A stretch of DNA of 10,699 bases from Monoraphidium neglectum (GCF_000611645.1 NW_014012008.1:2507-13205); one strand, 5' to 3'; counted from the stretch's first letter, positions 1-7,973 are shown. The notes: generated by a model not told the origin, from the letters alone. A program made the numbers and translations.

Positions 1-1948
1 CCGCCTCCGAATTGACAACAGAGAAGAGCTGCCGGAACGGCGGGTGCGCGCCGCACGCGGGGCCGGCAATGGTCGCGAGCGCCCAGCAGATGTTCACGAG
101 CGCCTGGCAGCTGAAGTCCGCCTCGGCCGCCGCGAGCAGCTGCGCGGCGTCCGGCGCGCCGCCGCAGCCGCCAGCGCCGCCGCCGGGCGGCCGCGGCAGC
201 GCGAGCAGCTGCGGCTGCAGGTGCGCGAGCATGCGGCTCGCGGCCGCCGCGACCGCCTCGAGGAACGCGACCGCGATGCCGCCGTAGCTCTCCAGCTCGG
301 CGCCGCGCGACTTGAGGTGCGCGAGCGCCCACGCGCTGTTGCTGAGCGCCTGCGCGTCAAAGGGCTTCGCGTCGTCGCCGCCGGCGCGCAGCGACGCGCC
401 GAGCTCGGCGGTGATCTTCGACAGCAGTGCAGCGACCACGTCCGGCGGCGCAACTGGCAGCTTCGCGTAGCTCCACAGCATGTTGGCAAGGCCCTGGTGC
501 CAATTAGCAGGTCGAGCAATGGGATGTTCAGGGTTGGATGCGGGGCTTCTAATGCGGAGAAGCAGGGAGAGGCGCCCGGCAACAGGGGTTCACGACGCCC
601 GCAAGCCGGCCGGCCGCCCCCAGGCGCCCACCTGCGGGCTGGAGCCGCCGAGGCACCGCAGGACGAAGGGCGCCACGTTGAGCGCGATCTCAGTGGAGAG
701 CGCCGCCTCGTCGCTCGACAGGTCCAGCTTCGCAAGCGCCCACACCAGGTTGGCAAGGCAGCGCGCGTCCACGCCCTTGGGGTCGGCCTGGTGCTGCATG
801 TGCAGCAGCTGCGCGTGCAGGAACTGAGAGCTGATGCTTCCTGGGCATCCAGCAGCCGGGGGGCGTGCGGCGCGGCGCGGCGGGGCACGGCGGTGGGTTG
901 GGCTTGTGAGCGTGAGGGCGGTGCAACTACAACATGTCCTCACGCGACACAAACTTGCAGCTCGCCCTGGCGCCGCAGCAGCGCAGACCAAAACCCCCTC
1001 CCCACACACACACACACACACACGCACACATGCATACGCGCGCGCACGCGCGGGGCCCGGCCTGCGGCGCTCACTCAGCAGCAGCTGGAACGTCGCGGAG
1101 CGCTGGAGCTCCTGCAGGTACACGCTGCGGCTGCGCTGGCTGAACGACATCTTGGCCAGGCGGTACAGGCAGGTCACGAGGTTTATGGGGTCCAGCAGCA
1201 TGTGGTAGCACGCCACAAACTCGAGCAGCTCCTGGGAGGTTTCGGGTGGTGGGTCGGCGCGCGCGGTGCTTCTATGTGTGGGCGCGCGCACGCGAATTGG
1301 GTCGTCGTAGCATGTAGGTGGGTTTGGCCCTCCGACCGCTGCTGGCGCACCGGGGCGGGCGCCGCGCGACTGTGGACGCACGGCTGTGGACGGGCGCGCG
1401 AAGGGGGGCTGCGGCGATGGCGTCGCATTCGTGCCTCGGGCTGCGCGCACCCGCGGGAGCGGCCAAGAGAGCTCCCGCGACGCTGGCGCACCTCCTTGCT
1501 CCTGAACGCGCTGATGCGCTTCAACAAACTGCTTTGCATGGGCACGGCAAAGCCAGGAACGCGATGCCCCTTGCCCTCTGAGCCATCTGCATGCACAAGC
1601 GACGCGTGTGCGGCCGGGGGTGCAGCCTGAGTGCCCATGCTGACGCTGCATGCGGTTCGCGACCATGAAGTTGCTGCCCTGGGTGCTGCAGGCTACACGG
1701 GTGGGCTCGTGGCCAGCATAGAAGCTACATACAGGCGCGCTGTGCCGTGCGCGTGGCAAAACACGCAACACCACAAACGCGAAATGGCTCTGCCCCCTTG
1801 GCCACTCACCCTCGCTCCACGAAGACCTAACACTGGAAGGGCTACCCGGCTTGCTATCGCTGTGTTGCTTCAGCATCATGGGTGAGCACGGCATGGAGGA
1901 CGAGCCTGATGAACGACGCCTGTTCCCGCCTCCCGAGGGTTGCCCCAT
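1..1948 (-). CDS. OPR/RAP-like helical-repeat protein, N-terminal part (truncated at left edge)
   Basis: Proposed exons (window coordinates, read right to left): 1948-1810, 1586-1492, 1231-1075, 840-632 and 493 to the edge. Phases agree at every junction, and all four introns have GT and AG ends. At least 364 residues are encoded. After a Ser/Arg-rich N-terminus with no acidic residue before Asp31 (possible organelle transit peptide) comes KRISAFRSKE joined to ELLEFVACYHMLLDP and LYRLAKM. This resembles the region before the repeats in RAP-domain proteins. Then come four related motifs: LANLVWALAKL (about 159-169), LANMLWSYAKL (202-212), LSNSAWALAHL (250-260) and LVNICWALATI (332-342). Repeats of this kind form helical arrays in octatricopeptide/FASTK-RAP proteins, which bind organellar RNA. 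The C-terminus, where a RAP domain would lie, is outside the window. ATG 1948 has an in-frame TGA seven codons upstream, and A at -3 and G at +4. ATG 1539 is a less likely start because it leaves little leader. RNA target and organelle cannot be told. Confidence 0.7.
494..631 (-). other. Intron 4 of the OPR/RAP-like gene
   Basis: This 138 bp intron is phase 0. The donor follows CAG and reads GTGGGC (631 downward), and the acceptor is GGCACCAG. A TGCTAAT sequence lies about 15 bases before the acceptor and is a good candidate branch site. Splicing joins SSPQ to GLANMLWSYAKL, which restores a repeat motif. Reading through it meets a stop near 590. Confidence 0.7.
841..1074 (-). other. Intron 3 of the OPR/RAP-like gene, with a 50 bp alternating purine-pyrimidine tract
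   Basis: The donor is GTGAGC (1074 downward) and the acceptor is ATGCCCAG, phase 1. Splicing joins TFQLLL to SISSQFLHAQ through an Arg codon. The intron is 234 bp, a multiple of three, and has no in-frame stop, so retention would not break the frame. It contains the CA/CG tract at 1003-1052. Confidence 0.65.
1003..1052. repeat. CA/CG alternating purine-pyrimidine microsatellite
   Basis: Fifty bases alternate strictly pyrimidine-purine: a (CA)n run followed by mixed CA, CG, TG and TA steps. Such a sequence is a classical candidate for Z-DNA and for length polymorphism. It lies inside intron 3 of the minus-strand gene. Confidence 0.9.
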
Positions 1949-3022
1949 CTTGAAATTATTTGTCCTTCAGCCTAGGCTAGAATGTTGATCCGCGCGACGT
2001 TATGCTCGTGGCTTCCGCGCATGATGGGCCGTCTGGCTGTTGAGCATTGTCGGGGACATATAAGATACAACGTCGCGGCATTGAACCTTATGTAGCACAC
2101 CAACTGGTCTCGCCAACGGGCGTGCCAGAATATGGGGCTTTTGCGTGGCGTCTTCCCGCCGTCCGCTGCTTCCCCTCAGCTGCCCATGGCGCCGAAACTC
2201 CCATATGGTGACCCAAGAGATGCACCCCAAAGTAAATTTGTTTGCGCTCAAGTTTACTGTTGCCTGGAGCCCTGTGCAAGGATTATCGCATCTCAACCGT
2301 GCCGGTGCTGGCGGTGCACAGCAGTTTCGTGGCGGGCCGCACCAGCAACCTTCGGCCTTTTTCAAGCCACACTGTGTGGCCACAGAGACATGCAACAACA
2401 TAAGTGTTGATGTTTGACGAGGTTTTGATTGACGCACGTGTATGTCAAGGACATGCGATGCAAGACCACCGTCCTTTTCCACGCATGCAAGTTGCCTGCC
2501 CTCTGCGGCGGCTGCAACTGTGTGCTGCGCATGCGGACACCGATGAGTTGGAACCTTCGGAGTGCACCTGCATCGCTGGGCAGCCGCCTATTGGGGCTTG
2601 AATGCGCCTGCAACCGCAGCTGCAGGCAGGAGCCCTGCAGGAATGGATGCCTCGTTTTGGCCATTGTGCCTCACCCGCTCAGGGGGCCATCTCCACAAAA
2701 GGTGTGCAACGTGGGTCTACACGAATTTCTAGGCACGATCTGTCAAATGCCGAAGCGCTTACCACGTACTGCGCTGTGAGCAGTTTCCGTGTGTTGCCCA
2801 CGTCACCAGCGCGGGTGAGCTGTGGTCACTCAGTCACCTGCCCAAGCTCAGGTCACAGACACGACACTCAGTCATCTGCTAGTCGCATACGGCAGGAAAA
2901 CAGCAGCGACTTCCCTGACCCCCAAGTGATCATACGTCACAGCAGCTTGCGATCTACGATAGTTTTACAGAGCTCCAGCAACTAGATAAGCTTTACATAT
3001 TGTAAGAGAAGCGCTAGCCATC
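1949..3022. other. Divergent intergenic region, no supported gene
   Basis: This stretch separates the divergent OPR/RAP-like gene and RPAC1, so it should hold both promoters and 5' UTRs. It is visibly less GC-rich than the exons. Open frames exist, for example 2000-2482 on the minus strand and 2429-2779 and 2602-2985 on the plus strand. Their translations are Cys/His/Arg-rich, have no recognisable domain and lack the strong GC third-position bias of the real exons, so I do not call them. A TATAAG sequence at 2059-2064 is too far from RPAC1 to be a convincing TATA box. No tRNA or other structured RNA was recognised. Confidence 0.6.
2800..2940. promoter_or_regulatory. Cluster of GTCAC/ACGTCA elements upstream of RPAC1
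   Basis: GTCAC occurs at 2802, 2825, 2833, 2852 and 2936. Two of these sit in an ACGTCA core (2800-2805 and 2934-2939), the kind of core bound by bZIP factors. Two near-identical 15-mers, CACTCAGTCACCTGC (2827-2841) and CACTCAGTCATCTGC (2865-2879), lie 38 bases apart. The cluster ends about 80 bases before the RPAC1 start codon. A promoter role is inferred from position and repetition only. Confidence 0.35.
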
Positions 3023-5853
3023 ATGCCGGGCGAGAAAAAGCACAAGGAGAAAAAGAAGAAGGACAAGGCGCCACAGGAGCTCCCGGAGCACCTTGAGAAA
3101 CAGCGAAAGTATGTGATTTGTGGTCACGACAAGAACTACCATGTGAGCCGGGATTTTGGACGTGCATTTCTGACGGCCGCCGGCAGCGCGCTTGTGCTGT
3201 CGCCGCTGCCGTCCTCTGCCGTCGCCACCCCACCGCACCGAAACACGCGCCACGCGTGTTTCCTGCACTTGCGAGAGCATGCGCCACCCTTGCGCACACG
3301 GCCCTTCCGGGAGCCCTCGCCTGCCAAACCTGTGCAAACACATTGGCTGCCCCTCTCCTCCTCGCCCCCCCTTCCCTGGAAACAACCTCAACGACAGCCC
3401 CACACGGCAACCTCTGCCAGCGAATACCTACCCCTGGGGGTGGACAATGCCTGGGACTTACAGGATTTTGCGGACAATTTTTCGATAACCGTCAACTCTA
3501 TCAGCGACAACGTGCGCACTGGCGCGCCGGGTAGCAGCAACTGCTGGGCCCCAGGCCGCTGCCCGCTGTTCGCGGCGTCATCTGCATGCAGCCCGCGCGC
3601 GGGCGCCACGCCCGGCCTTCATCCCCAGCATGCGCAGCATGCGTGCTATCCAACCGGCCTCCGCGCAGCAGGCGCCCACCGTCGCCCCCACCCCCACCCC
3701 CACCCCCACCCCCACCCGCAGGGCATGACGATGGAATTTGATCTGGTGGGCGTCGACCCCGCAGTAGCAAACGCGCTGCGGCGCATCCTCATCGCGGAGA
3801 TCCCCACTGTGGCAATCGAGCATGTGTTCATAATCAACAACACCTCAATTATACAGGCGCGGGCCGCGGGGCTGAATCGCTGACGCAGCGCGGGGGAGGG
3901 GGGGGGGAGCTGGTGCGCCGCCGGGGTCGGCAGGCCGCGGGGCGTCGCTGGTTCCGCAGCAACGCGCCTCGCGCCTCGTGGCGGCCCCACACCGTGGGTG
4001 CGTGTTCGAACGCTCGCCACAGCTGTCTCCCTGCTTTTTTTCTTACTGTTCAGCCCTTAGTGGCTGTCCCCTGTCCCCTCCTAACGTTGCGATGCCGAAT
4101 CTGTCTCTCGTCATGATGTTATTGTGATTCAAAACCCCCACCCCCATTCACAGGACGAGGTCCTGGCGCACCGTCTGGGCCTCGTGCCCATCAACGTGGA
4201 CCCCGCTCTTCTTGAGTGGCGCGGCGCCGAGGACGCGGCCAGCGAGGCCAACACCGTCGTGCTGCGCCTCAACGTGCGGTGCAGCAAGGACGCGGCCGGC
4301 GGCGTGGTCAACGAGTCGGGTGAGAAAAGCGGCCGCGAGTGTATCTGATTCGAGTCTGAGGAAGCATAATGTGCGCCAGAAACGCATGGGGAGTGTTACG
4401 GTAGCGGCAAAAAAATGCCTCGCAGCATGCAATATGGAGAGTGCCTGGCGGGCATCGTTTGGCCCGCGCGTTTTCCAGCTTATTCAGGGCACGCACACGC
4501 CTCTGCGCCGTCGCGGCAACGCGCGTCCGCAGCCACCCCCCACAGCGCCGCTGACGCCACGTGTTCCTCGCGCCCGCCAACCGTCCCCTCGCCCCCTCGC
4601 CCGTCGACGTCGAAATCGCAGTCACATCTGACCAGTTTGAGTGGCTCCCCGCGGGCAGCGACCTGCCCGACGAGACGGGCTGCCGCTTCACAGAGGGCTC
4701 CAGCCAGGCGGCGCTGTTCGAGGGCCGCCCCGCGCCCGCGTCCGTCGACGGCAGCATCCTCCTGGCCAAGCTGCGGCCCGGGCAGGTGCGGGGCTGGCGG
4801 CCCGGCCGCGAGCGCCGCCCGCGGGCGTCGGCTGCCATGCAAGCGCACTTATCAGGACTACCCTTGCATGTGGATGGGCAGATTTCGGGATTGGGGTTGT
4901 ACCACACCTTAAACATGTTTGTTATCCCGCACGCCGTCGCCCGCGCGCCCTCTGTCAATCCACCTGCTCAGGAGATCGAGCTCGAGGCGCACTGCATCAA
5001 GGGCGTCGGCCGGGAGCACGCAAAGTGGTCGCCCGTCGCCACGGCGTGGTACCGCCTGCACCCCGAGGTGGCGCTGCTGCGGCCCGTGGCGGGCGAGGAG
5101 GCCGCTGAGCTGGCGGAGGCGGTGCCGGCGGTGTTTGAGCTGCAGGTGAGGGCGCATTCCTTTGTTTTCAAGTCGGCGTTTGGCCAAAAGGGTTCACCCC
5201 AAAGCGAGTAGGTCAGCCAGGGACGCTGCGAGGCTGATCCTTTGATCCTTTCCACTCAGGGGCCAGCCTGGTGGGTCGGGTTGAGCCGAGTTCGCCTCCC
5301 GGCGCGGTCCTGGCAGCGCCGGGCGGAGCTAGCGCGGCGCATGGAGGTCGCTGGTTGGGCGAGGGCGCCCCTGATTTGCATATTTTCTGGTGCTGCGGGG
5401 CCTGTCTTTGCCTGCCGGCCATCTCCCCCCCTCTGGGGTCCTCATTAGCCCCGCTCTGCGAACCCCGCCTCCCCTACACCACTCCCACGCGCGTGTGCAT
5501 GCACCCAGGCATGCGCCACACACGTGTGCATGTCCGCATGTGTGCATGCAGTCGCGCGCGCACACACACATGCACACATACAAACACACAATGCGTGCAC
5601 GCGCACGCGCGCGCAGCCGGACGGCGAGTTGGGCGTGCGGGACGTGCGGTCAAAGGAGGCGGAGCGCTCCTTGGAGCGCGTGCGGCGCCTGCTGGAGGAG
5701 GAGCGCTGGCGCGGCGTGGTGGAGGTGCGGAAGCGCAAGGAGCACTTCATCTTTACGATAGAGTCCACGGGCGCGCTGCCGGCGGCGGAGCTGTTCAAGC
5801 AGGCGCTGGCGGCGCTGGCCGGAAAGGCGGAGCGGCTCGAGCGGCGGCTGTGA
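3023..5853 (+). CDS. RPAC1: DNA-directed RNA polymerases I and III subunit RPAC1 (AC40/Rpc40)
   Basis: RPAC1 pairs with AC19 to form the alpha-like heterodimer that nucleates assembly of RNA polymerases I and III, which make rRNA, tRNA and 5S RNA in the nucleus. Proposed exons: 3023-3142, 3398-3511, 3722-3856, 4154-4319, 4622-4785, 4972-5145 and 5617-5853. They encode 369 residues, close to the usual family length. A Lys-rich leader (residues 5-15) is followed by the alpha-type dimerisation core: [20 protein letters not shown] (82-101), [19 protein letters not shown] (117-135), [30 protein letters not shown] (about 224-243), [17 protein letters not shown] (from 249) and [10 protein letters not shown] (334-343). 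The segment between the last two blocks has no cysteines, so the Fe-S ligands of some archaeal homologues are absent. Phases agree at every junction. Intron 3 uses a GC donor. The first junction is uncertain: donor 3109 with acceptor 3420 is also in frame and gives about 350 residues. Confidence 0.95.
3143..3397 (+). other. RPAC1: Intron 1 of RPAC1 (boundaries ambiguous)
   Basis: The preferred model uses donor GTGAGC at 3143 and acceptor CAACGACAG ending at 3397. It keeps [13 protein letters not shown], which resembles the R-x-x-V segment seen in animal and yeast RPAC1 N-termini. The alternative uses the better donor GTATGT at 3109 and acceptor CTCTGCCAG ending at 3420, and drops 20 residues. 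Both are multiples of three without in-frame stops, so the frame cannot decide between them. Confidence 0.55.
3512..3721 (+). other. RPAC1: Intron 2 of RPAC1, ending in CCCCCA repeats
   Basis: This 210 bp phase-0 intron has donor GTGCGC after GACAAC and acceptor CCCGCAG. Splicing joins TVNSISDN to [10 protein letters not shown], matching the family at this point. It is a multiple of three with no in-frame stop. Its 3' end, where a polypyrimidine tract is expected, is a CCCCCA tandem repeat. Confidence 0.85.
3685..3714. repeat. Five tandem CCCCCA units at the intron 2 acceptor
   Basis: Five perfect CCCCCA hexamers are followed directly by CCCGCAG, the splice acceptor. The repeat probably acts as the polypyrimidine tract. 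The opposite (template) strand carries five GGGGG runs separated by single T, a strong G-quadruplex sequence pattern. A shorter copy of the motif (4135-4146) precedes the next acceptor. Confidence 0.9.
3857..4153 (+). other. RPAC1: Intron 3 of RPAC1, non-canonical GC-AG intron
   Basis: Conserved NNTSIIQ ends with CAG at 3854-3856, and conserved [10 protein letters not shown] starts with GAC at 4154, right after ATTCACAG. The bases after the first exon are GCGCGG. No GT occurs between 3857 and the in-frame stop at 3881-3883, so only a GC donor gives the conserved protein without a gap. The donor differs from that of intron 5 (CAG then GTGCGG) by a single base. The intron also holds a run of ten G at 3898-3907. 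Confidence 0.85.
4320..4621 (+). other. RPAC1: Intron 4 of RPAC1
   Basis: This 302 bp phase-1 intron has donor GTGAGA and acceptor AATCGCAG. The split codon G|TC encodes Val and gives [13 protein letters not shown], as in homologues. I see no gene or structured element inside it. Confidence 0.85.
4786..4971 (+). other. RPAC1: Intron 5 of RPAC1
   Basis: This 186 bp phase-0 intron has donor GTGCGG and acceptor CCTGCTCAG. Splicing joins AKLRPGQ to [11 protein letters not shown], one of the best conserved junctions of the protein. Confidence 0.95.
5146..5616 (+). other. RPAC1: Intron 6 of RPAC1, long and rich in CA/CG/TG dinucleotides
   Basis: This 471 bp phase-0 intron has donor GTGAGG and acceptor GCGCGCGCAG. 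Splicing joins VFELQ to PDGELGVRD, and comparison with remembered homologues leaves no room for a missing exon. The last 130 bases are almost all CA, TG and CG steps, including strictly alternating stretches at 5553-5582 and 5592-5615. The usual polypyrimidine tract before the acceptor is missing. Confidence 0.85.
5553..5615. repeat. CG/CA alternating purine-pyrimidine tract
   Basis: Positions 5553-5582 and 5592-5615 alternate strictly pyrimidine-purine, with CACACAA between them. Composition and pattern match the tract at 1003-1052 in the neighbouring gene. It is a candidate for Z-DNA and for microsatellite length change, and it runs up to the intron 6 acceptor. Confidence 0.85.
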
Positions 5854-6483
5854 CGCGTGCTGCGGGGCAGGTGGCGCACGGGGTGGTAGAGGTGACGCCG
5901 TGGTGTCCATGGAGTGCCCGGCTCCGGGACATCAGCGGAGTCCCTGGCGCAAGGACCCTGTCTGGCTGTGTAATCTGAGCATGCGAGATCACATTGGCTG
6001 GATCTGTCGGGTCACCTCAGTTAATGAGCCATCAGTGACCGGCCGGAGCGTCGAGAGCGGCCGGACTGCGCATCCTATAGATGGGGCCGGCGATTCAGTG
6101 GGCCATCTCGGCGCCAAGGTAGAGCACAAGCAGCACCTCCATCCTTCTGGTGCGCATGCAACGCACCCTTGCAGTGTGCACACCCATGCCTCCGGTGACC
6201 ATTTCAGCAGCGTCAATCCAGGCTCGCGCATGTGTGGTGGGCTGAACCGATTCTTTGACACTTTTAGGTTCCTTCGATGGTGTAAAGGGGGGCTGTCACG
6301 CGACTTGGCGCTCTAGATCACAATATTGCGCGCCCACCGTGCTCAGCATCGCCTCATCCCTTTCGCCGTAGCACCACAAGCTAGAATTTTTGCCGAAACT
6401 GCCGAGCCTCACTCAGGTGGGCGAGAGGCTTGAGCGCTGCGGCAGGCCGCTAGTATCGGGCGCGCCTGGCTCGGGCTGCGCTG
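5854..6483. other. RPAC1 3' flank and upstream region of the GYF gene, no supported gene
   Basis: The first part should be the RPAC1 3' UTR, with a TGTAA signal at 5969. The rest has mixed composition and is lower in GC than the exons. Open frames on both strands (for example 5900-6316 plus and 5989-6261 minus) show no recognisable domain. No RNA gene or mobile element was recognised. Confidence 0.6.
5969..5973 (+). terminator. RPAC1: TGTAA polyadenylation signal of RPAC1
   Basis: TGTAA is the known polyadenylation motif of chlorophyte algae. This copy lies about 115 bases after the stop codon, a plausible 3' UTR length. Another TGTAA occurs near 6281. Confidence 0.55.
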
Positions 6484-6495
6484 GGTCACGTGACC
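6484..6495. promoter_or_regulatory. Perfect 12 bp palindrome GGTCACGTGACC (G-box)
   Basis: The palindrome has a CACGTG core (6487-6492), the site type bound by bHLH and bZIP factors. It lies 17 bases before a TATAAAA box, so it is a likely regulatory element of the GYF gene. Its half-site GGTCAC also recurs in the cluster upstream of RPAC1. Confidence 0.6.
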
Positions 6496-6512
6496 TGAAG
6501 TTAGTCCCGAGT

Positions 6513-6519
6513 TATAAAA
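6513..6519 (+). promoter_or_regulatory. TATA box (TATAAAA) of the GYF/poly-Gln gene
   Basis: A perfect TATAAAA lies 144 bases before the proposed start codon. A start of transcription about 30 bases downstream would be near 6540-6550, giving a 5' UTR of roughly 115 bases that includes the short upstream ORF. Confidence 0.6.
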
Positions 6520-6561
6520 GAGGCAGCTTGAGGCCGCGAGGCCCCTCCGTGCTCAGGCCTA

Positions 6562-6636
6562 ATGGGCCTCACCGTGTGCAGTGTCGCCATCCCGCAGGGA
6601 GCCAGCCACTACGTCGTCCATTCCAAATATTGTTAG
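6562..6636 (+). other. Upstream ORF of 24 codons in the predicted 5' UTR
   Basis: An ATG at 6562 opens a 24-residue frame ending in TAG at 6634-6636, 26 bases before the main start. It has G at +4 but C at -3, so initiation would be partial. If transcription starts near 6545, every transcript carries it, and it could lower translation of the main frame. It shows no recognisable peptide. Confidence 0.35.
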
Positions 6637-6662
6637 AAGTCACTGCACTCACATAGCGGGCG

Positions 6663-7409
6663 ATGGCGGCCGCAAGCATCGCTGCGGACCCTGCAGCGTC
6701 ACTGCTTTTCACCTGCGGCACGCTGAACGCGTCGACCAACGCCGTCTCATGGCTCTACCAGGTTTGGCAAACAGCGGCATAGCGGCATTGCCGCGCCTCG
6801 CTCCGCATGTGCATGGATCTCTTGGGGCCGAGCCCTGTACATGTGCTGCCGCTCGAACGCACACCGCTGCGCCCCGCTCCTGCAGGATCACAATGTGCGT
6901 GTTCAAGGGCCTTTCACAGCACTGCAGATGATCCAATGGCACGCCGTAGGGCGCCTGCCCGGCACACTCCCTGTTTGCGGGCTGGCACCAGGGGTCTCGC
7001 CGCAGCAGGCGCCGCTCGGCGCCTTCCAGCCGCTGAAGCAGCTGCTGGCCCTCGTCTCAGCCGGCCACCGTTACCAGCCTTTGTCATTGGTGCCTGCAGC
7101 GGCTGCGGCCAGCCCCGCGGTCCGCACCCTGGGCACACAGCCGGCAGGTTCCGGGCAGCTGCAGCAGATTCTGGTAGCCCAGGCCCAGCGGCAGGCGCTC
7201 GCCGCGCAGCGCGCCGCGTCGCTGCCTGGCGCACAGCCACATGTGGGCGGCCTGGCGGCTGGCGTGGGCGGTGGTGTGGCAGCACAGCTGCAAATCCAGC
7301 AGCAACAGCAGCAGCAGCAGCAGCACCTGGCGCGGCAGCACGCATCCCTGCAGCAGGCGGCGATCCAGCAGGCGGCGATCCAGCAGCAACAGCAGCAGCA
7401 CCAGCAGCT

Positions 7410-7453
<44 letters not shown>

Positions 7454-7610
7454 TGATCTTGCAGCATCAGCAACAACAGCACCAGCAGCAACAACAGCAA
7501 CAGCAGCGCGCTCTGCTACTTGCGCAGCAGCAGCAGCAGCTCCAGCAGCAACAACAGCAACAGCGACAGCTGCTGCTTCTACAGCAACAGCAGCAGCTGC
7601 AGCAGCAGTT

Positions 7611-7647
<37 letters not shown>

Positions 7648-7930
7648 CAGCATCAGCATCAGCAGCAGCAGCACCCAAAGCAGCAGCAGCTGCTGATGCT
7701 GCAGCAGCAGCAAGCCCTGCTGCTGTCCCAGCAAAAGCAGCAGCAGCCGCAGCAGCAGCAGCAGCAGCCGCAGCAGCAGCAGCAGCAGCAGCTGCAACTT
7801 CAGCAGCTGCAGCAGCAGCATGTGCTGCAACAGCAACTGCAGCACCTCAAACTCCAGCAGCAATTGCAGCAGCAGCAGCAGGTGCAGCAGCAGCAATTGC
7901 AGCAGCAACAGTTGCAGCAGCAGCAATTGC

Positions 7931-7973
<43 letters not shown>

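Noticed and set aside
44..1630. 528-residue plus-strand open frame
   Set aside because: It is Arg/Ala-rich with no domain and lies antisense to exons with clear repeat motifs. It is a shadow of GC-rich coding DNA.
590..1948. One continuous 452-residue minus-strand gene without introns
   Set aside because: The frame is open by chance through introns. Positions 1810-1232 only make family-like sequence when spliced and shifted to another frame (KRISAFRSKE), and the ends near 590 read into intron.
2059..2064. TATAAG as TATA box
   Set aside because: It is more than 950 bases before RPAC1 and on the wrong strand for the leftward gene, with no supported transcript in between.
2000..2482. 160-residue minus-strand open frame in the intergenic region
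   Set aside because: It has no domain, no GC third-position bias, and a Cys/His/Arg-rich make-up typical of noncoding frames.
2429..2985. Overlapping plus-strand frames before RPAC1
   Set aside because: The composition is noncoding in type, and they share no motif with known families.
3685..3714. Telomere-like repeat
   Set aside because: CCCCCA is not the plant or algal CCCTAAA unit. It is short and sits at an intron acceptor.
4000..4015. GTGTTCGAACGC as a tRNA T-loop
   Set aside because: No matching acceptor stem, anticodon arm or D arm could be found, and it lies inside RPAC1 intron 3.
5900..6316. 138-residue plus-strand open frame after RPAC1
   Set aside because: It overlaps the predicted 3' UTR and TGTAA signal, and has no recognisable domain.
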